Below, one piece after another: positions 7,920 to 16,867 of a stretch of DNA of 64,000 bases (positions are counted from its first letter, which is position 1; every line of letters starts with the position of its first letter). Source of the DNA: Peptococcaceae bacterium BRH_c4b (lineage in GTDB: Bacteria; Bacillota; Desulfotomaculia; Desulfotomaculales; Desulfocucumaceae); assembly GCA_000961595.1 (NCBI GenBank), contig LADO01000029.1:42897-106896 (forward strand), given 5' to 3'. Below the pieces are notes generated by a model. It did no database searches. It saw only the letters and a program-made list of their open reading frames with translations, and had not been told where the DNA came from. The translations under genes were made by a program, and so were the position numbers.

Positions 7920-8852
7920 CTACTGTTGAAACTCTATTCTGGCCCGGCTGATATCAATTCTAATTTGCTCTACCAGTTCCCCGGGGGAGGAAAAACGTTT
8001 CTCATCCCGCAGGCGCCCGGTGAAATACACCTTAATCTTTTTGCCGTACAAATCCCCGTAAAAGTCCAGCAGGTGAACCTCCAGGTTGCGAACCATGCCG
8101 TCGCCATGGAAAGTTGGTTTGATGCCTATGTTAGCTACGCCCATAAAATTATCCCCGTCGACCCTAACTTCTACAGCATAAACTCCGTTGGCGGGTACCA
8201 GTATCTCCCCATCCAGCACGATATTGGCAGTGGGAAAACCAAGGGTTCTGCCACGCATCTCTCCAACCACCACTTCGCCCTCCGCGAAAGGACAATAGCC
8301 CAGGTACTTCCTGGCTTTCAGCACTTCACCTGCACTAAGTAAACTGCGGATCAGTGTGCTGCTTACGGGAGTGCCCCCTATGGCCACAGGCGGTATGACG
8401 TGTACATCAAAACCCAGTTTCCTGCTTGCCCCGGCCAGTGTTTCGGGATTACCCTTACCACCTCTCCCGAAGGTATAATTATAACCAATAAAAACAGACC
8501 GCACCCTCAATTCCCGGTGTAAAACCTCTGTGATAAATTCCTCCGGGGCAAGGGAAGCGAAATCAAGGGTAAAGGGAACCAGCAGCAGTACTTCGACACC
8601 CAAACCGGCAATCATCTTTTGTTTGGCCTGCTGGGATAAAAGCATTGGCGGTGCGCCTTCAGGATTCAGCACCTTCATAGGATGCGGGTAAAAGGTAAAC
8701 ACCGCCGGCACTCCGCTGTCCTTTTTTGCTTTGTTGACCAGGTCGGAAATAAGACGCTGGTGACCTAAATGCAAACCATCAAAATTACCCAGTCCCACGC
8801 AAATGTTATTATATGTTTTTCCTATTCCCTGCCATGTATTATAGATATGCAA
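7920..8852 (-). CDS. ribF: Bifunctional riboflavin kinase / FAD synthetase
   Basis: A 310-residue protein. The N-terminal half is a nucleotidyltransferase (VGLGNFDGLHLGHQRLI, the HxGH motif; later GYNYTFGRGGKG), making FAD from FMN and ATP. The C-terminal half is the flavokinase barrel (RGRTLGFPTANI, GVYAVEV). It converts riboflavin to FMN and FAD. The start is a TTG with GGGGGT upstream. The gene follows truB by 22 bp in the same direction, the conserved truB-ribF pair of the rimP-infB operon. Confidence 0.95.
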   Translation of the reverse strand: MHIYNTWQGIGKTYNNICVGLGNFDGLHLGHQRLISDLVNKAKKDSGVPAVFTFYPHPMKVLNPEGAPPMLLSQQAKQKMIAGLGVEVLLLVPFTLDFASLAPEEFITEVLHRELRVRSVFIGYNYTFGRGGKGNPETLAGASRKLGFDVHVIPPVAIGGTPVSSTLIRSLLSAGEVLKARKYLGYCPFAEGEVVVGEMRGRTLGFPTANIVLDGEILVPANGVYAVEVRVDGDNFMGVANIGIKPTFHGDGMVRNLEVHLLDFYGDLYGKKIKVYFTGRLRDEKRFSSPGELVEQIRIDISRARIEFQQ

Positions 8853-8874
8853 TGAACCCTACCCCCATGATTAT

Positions 8875-9789
8875 CTAAACAAGTACCTTCACCGGTTTAA
8901 AGGATATCCTGCCGTCTGTACAGTCAGCGGCGGCAAGGGCCATTAGCTCCGAGGAAGACCTCAGCCTGACCATCTGTCCGGGCGACAATCTCTCAGGGGC
9001 GTTTTCCACACCCGGCAAGTATAACTGTGCCCCCGACCTTACCGATGCCGCTGCTGATTCTTTAACGAACACTGCAGGCATATTTTTCAGCATGTCATCC
9101 ATGGACATAACAGCCTGCTCAAGCTTCCCGTCCCGAACAAGACAGGCCAATTCTTCCAGGGTATACGATCGGTCAATGACAAATGTTCCCGCCCTGGTAC
9201 GCAACAGAAAGCTCATATGAGCACCGCAGCCGAGGCTGTCGCCGATATCCGTACATAGTGTGCGGATATATGTGCCAGCTGAACAGGATACGTCAATAAT
9301 GGCTGTAAGGGGATGGTTCCCGGCACCGTTCCATTTTATCATATTTAATGCATGAATTATTACCCGCCGCGGTTTCCTCTCCACCACCACTCCCTTGCGG
9401 GCCAGTTCATACAGCTTTACCCCCTGGTGGCGGACGGCGGAAGTCATGGGGGGCACCTGTTCAATATCGCCCAGGAATCCTGACAGAACATTTTCTACCA
9501 GGGACGAGGTTATATTCATAGTATCTTTAGTGTATATAATTTCCCCGAAAGAGTCGCCGGTATCTGTCTTGACGCCGAAAGTAATTTCTGCCCGGTACTG
9601 TTTGTCATCCGGTAAAAATTCGATAACCCTGGTAGCACGTCCCACGCATAGAAGGAGCACCCCCGCCGCAGCGGGATCCAGGGTCCCGGTGTGTCCGGCC
9701 TTTTTTATCCCGCTAAGCCGGCGAACATAATTAACCACATCATGTGACGTCATACCAGGTGGTTTTAATATATTAATTGATCCATCCAT
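8875..9789 (-). CDS. truB: tRNA pseudouridine(55) synthase
   Basis: A 304-residue pseudouridine synthase of the TruB family: ILKPPGMTSHDVV, then GHTGTLDPAAAGVLLLCVG with the catalytic aspartate, KQYRAEI, and a C-terminal PUA-like domain (VRSGAQLYLPGVE...PGQMVRL). It makes psi55 in the T loop of tRNA. Of two adjacent ATGs I take the inner one, seven bases from GAGG. The cysteine-rich stretch CLVRDG is unremarkable. Part of the rimP-to-ribF unit; a simple repeat separates it from nrnA. Confidence 0.95.
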   Translation of the reverse strand: MDGSINILKPPGMTSHDVVNYVRRLSGIKKAGHTGTLDPAAAGVLLLCVGRATRVIEFLPDDKQYRAEITFGVKTDTGDSFGEIIYTKDTMNITSSLVENVLSGFLGDIEQVPPMTSAVRHQGVKLYELARKGVVVERKPRRVIIHALNMIKWNGAGNHPLTAIIDVSCSAGTYIRTLCTDIGDSLGCGAHMSFLLRTRAGTFVIDRSYTLEELACLVRDGKLEQAVMSMDDMLKNMPAVFVKESAAASVRSGAQLYLPGVENAPERLSPGQMVRLRSSSELMALAAADCTDGRISFKPVKVLV

Positions 9790-9798
9790 CATAAAACC

Positions 9799-9885
9799 TC
9801 AAAAGTCGAAAGTCAAATATCAAAAGTCAAATGTCGAAAAACCTTTTTGGTGACCTTTGACCTTGGACTTTAGACCTTAGACTGT
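9799..9885. repeat. AAAGTC/GACTTT simple repeat array
   Basis: Several imperfect copies of AAAGTC(A/G)AA in the left half face GACCTTTGACC / GGACTTTAGACC in the right half, making a weak inverted array between nrnA and truB. It ends at the nrnA stop codon. Confidence 0.55.
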
Positions 9886-10859
9886 CATTTTAAATCCGCT
9901 GCTTCTTCAATAGCCACAGCCACCACCATTTTTTCTATATTGTCCAGCCGGCCCTCAATGACGCACCCGGAAGCCCTGGTATGCCCACCGCCGCCGAATT
10001 TCCCGGCCAGCATACGAACATCCACGCCCTCCTTGGAGCGAAAGCTGACTTTAAATTTGCCTTCACTTATTTCCCTGAAGAAAATAGCAACCTCTACACC
10101 CTTTATGGTACGTACTATGTTGATCAGACCGTCCGTATGCTCATCCCGGGCTGCGAGCATGTTAAGTGTACGCCTGTCTATCGAGGACCAAGCTACCCTG
10201 CCGCAGGAGCTGATTGCCATTTTCTTCAGGGCTTCCTCCATTACTTTCAGTGTTGCCAGTGGTTTTTGCTCATATATATTTATGTTTATCCATGAAGCGG
10301 AAATACCCGTCTCCAGTAATCTGGCTGCCCGCCGCATGGTGCCGGAGGTGGTATTCTCATATTGAAAGGAGCCGGTGTCCGTAACCAGCGCCACGTAGAG
10401 GTAAACGGCAATTTCTTCTGATATGGAGGTGCCCAGTAAATCAATCAAATCCATAACGATTTCTCCGGTGGCCGCCGCCTTACCGTCTATATAATTATAT
10501 CCGGCGAAAGCGCTGGAACCGGGGTGGTGGTCTATATTTACAACTAGTATATCCCTTTCCAGAAGCGCCCGGACCTTGCCCAGCCGTTCGGGGACAGAAC
10601 AATCCAGTATGATAAAGGTATCATATTCCTCCGCCAGGACGTCCTCACCAATGACAAACCTGTCCACGCCGGGCATAAAGCTATATATTTCGGGCACCGG
10701 GTCGGGACTGGCCAGCACTACCTTCATACCTAGTTGCTCTAGGGCCGTACCCAACGCCGCCACGGAACCCAGACAGTCCCCGTCGGGCATTACATGTCCG
10801 CATATTATAGCATTCCCGGCGTTACGTAAAACCCCGGCAATCTCCGCAAGGCTGTTCAT
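9885..10859 (-). CDS. nrnA: DHH-family nanoRNase / pAp phosphatase
   Basis: A 324-residue DHH/DHHA1 phosphoesterase: HVMPDGDCLGS binds the first metals, IDHHPGSS is the DHH motif, and KFGGGGHTRASGC is the DHHA1 glycine-rich motif. NrnA degrades 2-5-mer RNAs and dephosphorylates 3'-phosphoadenosine 5'-phosphate. The start at 10859 (MNSLAEIAGVL) has AGGAGA upstream; an in-frame start ten codons earlier overlaps a repeat. Its place between rbfA and truB is typical for Firmicutes. Confidence 0.95.
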   Translation of the reverse strand: MNSLAEIAGVLRNAGNAIICGHVMPDGDCLGSVAALGTALEQLGMKVVLASPDPVPEIYSFMPGVDRFVIGEDVLAEEYDTFIILDCSVPERLGKVRALLERDILVVNIDHHPGSSAFAGYNYIDGKAAATGEIVMDLIDLLGTSISEEIAVYLYVALVTDTGSFQYENTTSGTMRRAARLLETGISASWININIYEQKPLATLKVMEEALKKMAISSCGRVAWSSIDRRTLNMLAARDEHTDGLINIVRTIKGVEVAIFFREISEGKFKVSFRSKEGVDVRMLAGKFGGGGHTRASGCVIEGRLDNIEKMVVAVAIEEAADLK

Positions 10860-10881
10860 ATTAATTCTCCTAACAAGGTAT

Positions 10882-10948
10882 GGGGACACACCTTCTTTAG
10901 TTGGCTATATTCCTTACTTCTTGACAAATTCGAGAAGGAATGTCCCCA
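10882..10948. repeat. REP-like palindrome between rbfA and nrnA
   Basis: GGGGACACACCTTC at the left and GAAGGAATGTCCCC at the right form inverted ends around about 40 bp. These are the same ends as the elements at 2612-2663 and 4477-4509. It begins three bases beyond the rbfA stop. Confidence 0.75.
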
Positions 10949-10950
10949 AC

Positions 10951-11337
10951 TTAAGGGACCCGCCTTGAGGTTTGTGAATCGTCATGTCCCTCGGTTTTGT
11001 CGTCGGACACTTCATCCAGGAGTTTAATAACCCTAGTCCCCCGCTGAATAGATGCATCCAACTTGAAAGACAGTTCCGGTGTGTAACGCAGCCTGATGCG
11101 CCGCCCCAATTCAGTCCTTACAAAACCCTTGGCGCTTTCCAGGGCTGCAATGGTCTTCTGCTGCGCCTCTGGTTCACCCAGCACGCTGATAAATATCTTG
11201 GCGTAACGCATATCTCCGGAAACATCAACAGAAGTAATGGTGGCAAAACCAATGCGGGGATCCTTTAGCTCATCCCTGATCATGTCCGACACTTCTTTTT
11301 TTATAGCCTCGGCCAGTCTTTCAGGCCGGTGAGACAT
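10951..11337 (-). CDS. rbfA: Ribosome-binding factor A
   Basis: A 128-residue KH-fold protein beginning [20 protein letters not shown], with [15 protein letters not shown] and [11 protein letters not shown] segments typical of RbfA. It binds the 16S 5' helix during 30S maturation. The tail (about 15 residues) is polar and unconserved. It starts 12 bp after the infB stop and ends at a REP-like element. Confidence 0.95.
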   Translation of the reverse strand: MSHRPERLAEAIKKEVSDMIRDELKDPRIGFATITSVDVSGDMRYAKIFISVLGEPEAQQKTIAALESAKGFVRTELGRRIRLRYTPELSFKLDASIQRGTRVIKLLDEVSDDKTEGHDDSQTSRRVP

Positions 11338-11349
11338 ATTCCCCACCCC

Positions 11350-14300
11350 CTATGCCAGTTCTCTTTTAACCGCTTCAGTGGTAAAAGCTTCGATGATATC
11401 CCCCTCACGGAGGTCATTGAATTTATCCAGGGTAAGTCCACACTCGAAACCCTGCAGGACTTCCTTGGCGTCATCCTTAAACCTCTTGAGAGAATCAAGT
11501 TTGCCTTCAAAAATCACCACGCCGTTTCTGATTAAACGAACGCCGGCATCCCTGGTTACTTTGCCCTCAACCACATAGCATCCGGCAATAACCCCGAGTT
11601 TGGAAACCTTGAAGGTTTTGCGTATTTCCACCCGGCCAAGAATAACTTCCTTTATTTCCGGGTCCAGCAGGCCACTCATGGCTGCTTTGACATCTTCAAT
11701 GGCATCGTAGATTACGCGATAAAGGCGTATATCCACTTTTTCCGCCTCCGCCGCTTTCCTGGCATTGACGTCGGGCCTCACATTGAAGCCTATGATAATG
11801 GCGTTGGAGGCCGAAGCTAACATGATATCTGTTTCGGATATGGCACCCACGCCTCCGTGAATTATATTAACCTTGACTTCGCCGGTGGTCAGGCGCTCCA
11901 GGGACTGCTTAACGGCTTCCACGGAACCCTGTACGTCGGCCTTAATGATCAGGCATAGCTCTTTTACCTGGCCTTCCTGGATATGTTTAAAAAGATCATC
12001 CAGGGTGACCTTGACCGCAGGATGCTTCATTTCTTCCTGGCGCTTCCTGGTTGTCCGTTTATCGGAAATCTGCCTGGCGGTCTTTTCATCTTCCAGGGCG
12101 TAGAAAAGATCCCCCGCCAGCGGAACGTCGTGAAAGCCAAGAACCTCAATCGGAGTGGACGGCCCGGCCTTTTTAATACGGCGGCCCTTGTCGTCCATCA
12201 TGGCCCGCACCCTGCCGAAAGCGGTACCCGCCACTATGTTGTCTCCCACCCGAAGAGTACCGTTCTGCACCAGTATGGTAGCCACGGGACCCCGGCCCTT
12301 ATCGAGTTCAGCCTCTATAACGGTGCCCCTGGCAGAACGGCCCGGATTGGCCTTGAGTTCACCTACCTCGGCCACCAGTAAAATCATTTCCAGGAGATTG
12401 TCGAGTCCCTCCCTAGTTTTGGCGCTGACAGGCGCAAAGATGGTCTCCCCGCCCCATTCCTCTGGAATCAGAGCATGCTCCGTAAGCTGTTGCTTAACCC
12501 TCTCCGCATCGGCGCCGGGTTTATCTATTTTGTTTACGGCTACAATGATGGGAACTTCCGCCGCCTTGGCGTGATTGATGGCCTCAATGGTCTGCGGCAT
12601 TACCCCGTCGTCCGCAGCCACCACCAGAATAGCTATGTCGGTGACCTGAGCGCCCCTGGCACGCATGGCTGTAAACGCCTCGTGCCCCGGTGTATCCACG
12701 AAGGTTATTCTTTTGTTATTATGCTCAACTTGATATGCGCCAATGTGCTGGGTAATACCCCCAGCCTCGGTGGCTATTACATTGGTCTCCCTGATAGCAT
12801 CCAAAAGCGATGTCTTACCGTGGTCGACGTGGCCCATAATAGTAACCACACAGGGTCGGTCAGCCAAATTATCCGGAGATTCTTCCTGCTCCTGCTCCAG
12901 CAACTGTTCGGCATCAAGCTCAATCTTAACTTCAAGTTCAAAACCGAATTCCCCGGCAATAATGGTGGCCGTATCGGAGTCAATCTCCTGGTTGATGGTG
13001 GCCAGCACACCCATATGCATAAGTCTTTTGATTAACTCTGCCGGGCTTTTTTTCATTTTTTCCGCCAGTTCCTGCACGGTGGCGGTTTCACCTATTATTA
13101 CCGGCTTTTTCTCCAGTACCGGAGCCGGTTGTGTTTCTTGAGCCGTATGCCTTGATGACTTCTTTTTACCTGAAGAGGGACGCAGCTTCCTTTCCGCCAG
13201 GTAATCGCTGGTAGGACGGGCTTTCTCCCGGCCCTTGGCCTGCCCTTTGGCCTGGTTCTGCTGCAGCCTGGTCCGTGATTTTTCAGAAGCTTTTACTTTA
13301 TCTAAATCCTTGGCCTGTTCAGGAACCTTCGGCACCTTAAGCTGGTCCGGCTTCGGCCTGCCGCCGACCGGTCCACCTGCGGGCCTCGGGCCCGGTGGTC
13401 TATTGCCTGGCGGTCTGTTTCCCTGATTGCCACCGGTAAACGGGCGATTAGGCTGGCCACCGCCACCGCTGTAAGGCGGCCTCCCATCACCTTGGCCGGG
13501 ACGGGGACCCTGATAAGGACCTCTTTCTCCCGGTGGGCGGGGCTTGCCATATTGCTGCTGGCCGCCCTGCGCTCCCTGTGGGCGAGGCCTGCTATCACGG
13601 GGATAACGATTCTGCCCGGGGGCACCCTGGCCGCCGGTCTGATAGCCCGGGCGGGGAGCATTATTCCCAGCAGCTGGGCGGTTATCGGCTGAACCAGGTT
13701 GTCTGTAGTCGGTCCTGTTATCCTCGGGGCGTTTTTTCATCTGTGATGGTTGCTGCTGATGTGCCGCATTATCCCTCTGCCCGGAAAGCGCTGGCTGCGG
13801 CTGCTGTCCGTCTGCCGGTGGGCGTGTTTTATACTGCTCACCTGACGGAAGGTTTCTATCAGGCGCTGCTCCGGCGGGCTGCCCTCCCCGGGGGGGCTGG
13901 GGCCTTGATTGTTGCATCGGCGGCCTGTTGGGACGATCCTCGAACCTCCTGTCCGGCGGCCTTGAGGGAACTCTGTCCACCAGGCCCGGCCCTCTGTCGA
14001 ATTTATGTGTATCACGCCTGCCGTCGGGCTTTTTTTTGGGGTCACCGCCTGGCTGACGGTTCCGATCCTGACTATTCTGAGAAACACCCTGTTTTGCGGC
14101 AAAGGGTTTTTGCTGCTGTCTATGCTCGCCAACAGTTGCTCCCACAGGCTGGCGCTGGCCGGCCTGTTCTGTCTCAACTCTGGTCTGCTGTTCCTTAACC
14201 GGCTTAGCAGCCGGCTTTTCAGCACCCTTGTATGTTTTCATGATGTGTTCTATTTGTTCATCCTCCAGGGCGCTGGCCGGTTTTTTGTCTCTCATGCCTA

Positions 14301-14379
14301 TATCCGCCAGCTTGTTTATTATATCCTTGCTTTCTATGTTAAGTTCTTTCGCAAGCTCGTATATACGTTTTTTTACCAT
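11350..14379 (-). CDS. infB: Translation initiation factor IF-2
   Basis: A 1009-residue IF-2. Order: an IF2_N helical domain ([19 protein letters not shown]), a low-complexity linker of about 350 residues very rich in Pro, Gly, Gln and Arg, a second IF2_N domain ([20 protein letters not shown]), the GTPase domain ([30 protein letters not shown]), then the beta-barrel and C-terminal domains. It places initiator tRNA on the 30S subunit. GGAGGTGATTCT before the ATG at 14379 fixes the start. The linker is longer and more biased than in B. subtilis (716 residues in total there), as in related Peptococcaceae. Confidence 0.97.
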   Translation of the reverse strand: MVKKRIYELAKELNIESKDIINKLADIGMRDKKPASALEDEQIEHIMKTYKGAEKPAAKPVKEQQTRVETEQAGQRQPVGATVGEHRQQQKPFAAKQGVSQNSQDRNRQPGGDPKKKPDGRRDTHKFDRGPGLVDRVPSRPPDRRFEDRPNRPPMQQSRPQPPRGGQPAGAAPDRNLPSGEQYKTRPPADGQQPQPALSGQRDNAAHQQQPSQMKKRPEDNRTDYRQPGSADNRPAAGNNAPRPGYQTGGQGAPGQNRYPRDSRPRPQGAQGGQQQYGKPRPPGERGPYQGPRPGQGDGRPPYSGGGGQPNRPFTGGNQGNRPPGNRPPGPRPAGGPVGGRPKPDQLKVPKVPEQAKDLDKVKASEKSRTRLQQNQAKGQAKGREKARPTSDYLAERKLRPSSGKKKSSRHTAQETQPAPVLEKKPVIIGETATVQELAEKMKKSPAELIKRLMHMGVLATINQEIDSDTATIIAGEFGFELEVKIELDAEQLLEQEQEESPDNLADRPCVVTIMGHVDHGKTSLLDAIRETNVIATEAGGITQHIGAYQVEHNNKRITFVDTPGHEAFTAMRARGAQVTDIAILVVAADDGVMPQTIEAINHAKAAEVPIIVAVNKIDKPGADAERVKQQLTEHALIPEEWGGETIFAPVSAKTREGLDNLLEMILLVAEVGELKANPGRSARGTVIEAELDKGRGPVATILVQNGTLRVGDNIVAGTAFGRVRAMMDDKGRRIKKAGPSTPIEVLGFHDVPLAGDLFYALEDEKTARQISDKRTTRKRQEEMKHPAVKVTLDDLFKHIQEGQVKELCLIIKADVQGSVEAVKQSLERLTTGEVKVNIIHGGVGAISETDIMLASASNAIIIGFNVRPDVNARKAAEAEKVDIRLYRVIYDAIEDVKAAMSGLLDPEIKEVILGRVEIRKTFKVSKLGVIAGCYVVEGKVTRDAGVRLIRNGVVIFEGKLDSLKRFKDDAKEVLQGFECGLTLDKFNDLREGDIIEAFTTEAVKRELA

Positions 14380-14494
14380 AGAATCACCTCCAAATTTGGT
14401 CGAGGGTGGCCGCCAGAGGATGGCCACTACATAGGGCTTAACTACTTAAAGTACAATCTTTCCGGCATGTCACAGCCACCAACGACAAAAGTGG

Positions 14495-14806
14495 TTACAT
14501 CCCTCCCCTTTCTATTGCCCGCACAATACCCTGAGCAAAATTCCTTTCGGTAATTGCCACCACCGAGCGGTGGGGCTTACCGATGGATGTGCCCAGTTCT
14601 GTTTTTGAACCAATACTATAAAGAGGCAAGCCAGCGGATGCGGAAAGCTCATCGAACGTTTTTTTCGTACGCTGGGCCGCGTCTGCGGCAATCAGCAGCA
14701 AAAAAACCTTTTGGCGGGCAATGGCCGAACGTACGGCCGCATCCCCGCTCTGAACATGCCCAGCCCGGCGGGCCAGACCAAGCAAATGATAAACCATTTC
14801 CACCAC
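14495..14806 (-). CDS. ylxQ: L7Ae-family ribosomal/K-turn-binding protein (YlxQ)
   Basis: A 103-residue L7Ae/L30e/Gadd45-fold protein (VYHLLGLARRAGHVQSGD; later LPLYSIGSKTELGTSIG). Members bind kink-turn RNA. The GTG start overlaps the stop codon of ylxR, indicating translational coupling; an ATG three codons in is the alternative. The place in nusA-ylxR-ylxQ-infB supports the assignment. Confidence 0.9.
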   Translation of the reverse strand: MVEMVYHLLGLARRAGHVQSGDAAVRSAIARQKVFLLLIAADAAQRTKKTFDELSASAGLPLYSIGSKTELGTSIGKPHRSVVAITERNFAQGIVRAIERGGM

Positions 14807-15078
14807 TAACTCTTCATCTCCCGGAGCAAAGTATCAATAATTTCCTGGGCAATTGGTCTTTGTAGCGCCTTTTCCAGACGCCTGGCCTTTACGGCCTTTT
14901 TCAGACATTCTTCCTGGGGGCACAAATACGCCCCTCTGCCCGAACGTTTGCCGGTGGGATCTATTTCAACGCTTTCCTGGGAAGTACGCACCACACGGAT
15001 TAATTCCTTTTTAGGTTTCATCTCCTGGCAACCTACACACATTCTCAGGGGAATTTTTTTTATCCTGGGCACGGTCAT
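14806..15078 (-). CDS. ylxR: YlxR (RnpM) family RNA-binding protein
   Basis: A 90-residue DUF448 protein: RMCVGCQEMKPKKELIRVV, SGRGAYLCPQEEC and basic helices. The family binds RNA, and in B. subtilis it was shown to modulate RNase P. It lies between nusA (6 bp) and ylxQ (overlap) in the standard order. Confidence 0.93.
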   Translation of the reverse strand: MTVPRIKKIPLRMCVGCQEMKPKKELIRVVRTSQESVEIDPTGKRSGRGAYLCPQEECLKKAVKARRLEKALQRPIAQEIIDTLLREMKS

Positions 15079-15084
15079 CCTCCC

Positions 15085-16173
15085 CTACTCAGCATAATCT
15101 TCCTGGTAATAATCTGTGTATCCTTCCTGCTTGTAAATTTCCTCCATCTGGGACTCACTCTTGATATCTATCTTCCAATTGGTAAGTTTAGCGGCCAGCC
15201 GGGCATTCTGGCCCTCTTTGCCAATGGCCAGGGAAAGTTGGTAGTCCGGGACAATTACCCGGGCCACTTTTTCTTCTTCCCAGACTTCCACCGCCACCAC
15301 TTTGGCGGGACTAAGGGAAGAGGCCACAAATTTAGACGGGTCCGGATCCCATTTGATAATATCAATCTTTTCCCCGTTTAACTCGTTAACAATGGCCTGC
15401 ACCCTCATGCCTTTGGGACCGACACAGGCGCCAACCGGGTCGACATTATCATCCCGGGAATATACCGCGATTTTGGAGCGGTAGCCTGCCTCCCGGGCTA
15501 TAGATTTTAATTCAATAACGCCCTCGTGCAGTTCCGGAACTTCCATTTCGAAAACCCGCTTCAAAAGGCCGGGGTGTGTTCTGGAAACCATAATCTGCGG
15601 ACCCTTGGTGGTTTTTCTTACCTCCACTATATATGCTTTCAGCCGCATGCCCTGATGATAATCCTCGCTGGGCATCTGCTCGGAGGGGGCCAGCACAGCC
15701 TCGGTCTTCCCCAGTTCGATGTACACATTTTTCTGTTCCACCCGCTGGACCACGCCGTTGATTATATCACCTTCGCGGTTAGAAAACTCCTCATAAATAA
15801 TATTCCGCTCCGCTTCTCTGATACGCTGAACAACCACCTGCTTCGCGGTCTGCGCCGCGATACGGCCAAAATTACGCGGAGTTACCTCAGTTTCCACAAT
15901 ATCGTTAAACTCAAAGCCTGGATTTATGGCCCTGGCTTCCTCCAGGGAAATCTCCAGTCGCGGGTCTTCCACATTCTCCAGTACTGTGCGCTGGGAATAC
16001 ACCTTGAAATCACCCGTTTCCCGGTCAATATGTACCCTGGCATTCTGCAGGGAGCCAAAGTTTCTTTTGTATGCGGAAAGCAGGGCGGCCTCAATGGCCT
16101 CCAGCAAAATATCCACCGCTATACCCTTTTCTTTTTCCAAATCCTTGAGTGCTTCTAAAAACTCGGTGTTCAT
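15085..16173 (-). CDS. nusA: Transcription termination/antitermination factor NusA
   Basis: A 362-residue NusA with N-terminal polymerase-binding domain (MNTEFLEALKDLEKEKGI), S1 domain (GDIINGVVQRVEQKNVYIELG) and two KH domains (CVGPKGMRVQAIVNELNGEK; LAIGKEGQNARLAAKLT). It lacks the acidic C-terminal repeats of E. coli NusA, as usual in Firmicutes. The start at 16173 is set by GGGAGG upstream; a GTG two codons earlier is also in frame. It modulates pausing and termination. Confidence 0.96.
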   Translation of the reverse strand: MNTEFLEALKDLEKEKGIAVDILLEAIEAALLSAYKRNFGSLQNARVHIDRETGDFKVYSQRTVLENVEDPRLEISLEEARAINPGFEFNDIVETEVTPRNFGRIAAQTAKQVVVQRIREAERNIIYEEFSNREGDIINGVVQRVEQKNVYIELGKTEAVLAPSEQMPSEDYHQGMRLKAYIVEVRKTTKGPQIMVSRTHPGLLKRVFEMEVPELHEGVIELKSIAREAGYRSKIAVYSRDDNVDPVGACVGPKGMRVQAIVNELNGEKIDIIKWDPDPSKFVASSLSPAKVVAVEVWEEEKVARVIVPDYQLSLAIGKEGQNARLAAKLTNWKIDIKSESQMEEIYKQEGYTDYYQEDYAE

Positions 16174-16195
16174 CCGCACCGCCTCCCAAAACTAC

Positions 16196-16657
16196 TTAAA
16201 ATTCCACAGCCAGCTTTGCTGATGCTACCTGCTCCATCGGAATCATTAACCCGGAACCATTCACTTCCAACGTTACCCCCTGAGAGCCGGCATCGGCAAG
16301 AAGACCGGTAAATTTCTTATTACCCTCAATTGGGACATAGGTAGTTATATTCACCATATGACCGCGAAAACGCTCAAAATCTTTCAGCTTCTTCAGTGGC
16401 CTCTCAATACCGGGGGACGACACTTCCAGCATGTAGTAGTATGGTATGGGATCTTTTTCGTCCAGCAGGACATCCAGCTTTCCCGATACCGCCTGACAGT
16501 CATCAAGGGTTACACCGCCGGGCTTGTCGATAAAAACCCTCAGATAATGGCTGCTTGCCTCTTTGACAAACTCCACATCCACCAATTCCAGTCCCATGCT
16601 ATCCACCAGTGGCGCAACCATGCTCTCAACCGTTGCGGCCACATTATGACGGGCCAT
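16196..16657 (-). CDS. rimP: Ribosome maturation factor RimP
   Basis: A 153-residue protein beginning MARHNVAATVESMVAPLVD, with the RimP signatures LRVFIDKPGGVTLDDC and EVSSPGIERPLKK. It assists 30S maturation. AGGGGG before the ATG at 16657 fixes the start. It is the first gene of the rimP-nusA-ylxR-ylxQ-infB-rbfA-nrnA-truB-ribF unit. A sigma-A promoter and a hairpin lie upstream. Confidence 0.94.
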   Translation of the reverse strand: MARHNVAATVESMVAPLVDSMGLELVDVEFVKEASSHYLRVFIDKPGGVTLDDCQAVSGKLDVLLDEKDPIPYYYMLEVSSPGIERPLKKLKDFERFRGHMVNITTYVPIEGNKKFTGLLADAGSQGVTLEVNGSGLMIPMEQVASAKLAVEF

Positions 16658-16730
16658 TATTTTTCCCCCTTTGGCATCCTCACCACTATTAAGATAATTC
16701 TTTAAGCTCAATTTTCTTTAGTATAATACG

Positions 16731-16753
16731 AAAGAGTGGGTGATACCCACTCT
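16731..16753 (-). promoter_or_regulatory. Leader hairpin of the rimP operon
   Basis: A perfect 9 bp stem (AGAGTGGGT / ACCCACTCT) lies between the rimP promoter and the rimP start. Only a short T stretch follows on the minus strand, so it may be a weak terminator/attenuator or an RNA stabiliser. Confidence 0.5.
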
Positions 16754-16794
16754 AAAATCAAAAAGATCTTCTCCCCGCCTTTGAAACCACGTAT

Positions 16795-16823
16795 AGTATA
16801 TCATAAGGGTTTTGCATTGACAA
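16795..16823 (-). promoter_or_regulatory. Sigma-A promoter of the rimP-nusA-infB operon
   Basis: On the minus strand TTGTCA and TATACT are separated by exactly 17 bp. The predicted start near 16787 gives a leader of about 130 nt to rimP that contains the hairpin at 16731-16753. Confidence 0.75.
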
Positions 16824-16867
16824 GTAAAACACCTTTAAAACACCTTTAAGAGGGCTAAAAGATAAGG

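Noticed and set aside
13533..14198. Open frame of 221 codons antisense to infB
   Set aside because: It lies opposite the low-complexity Pro/Gly/Gln/Arg linker of IF-2, where stop codons are rare in the other frames.
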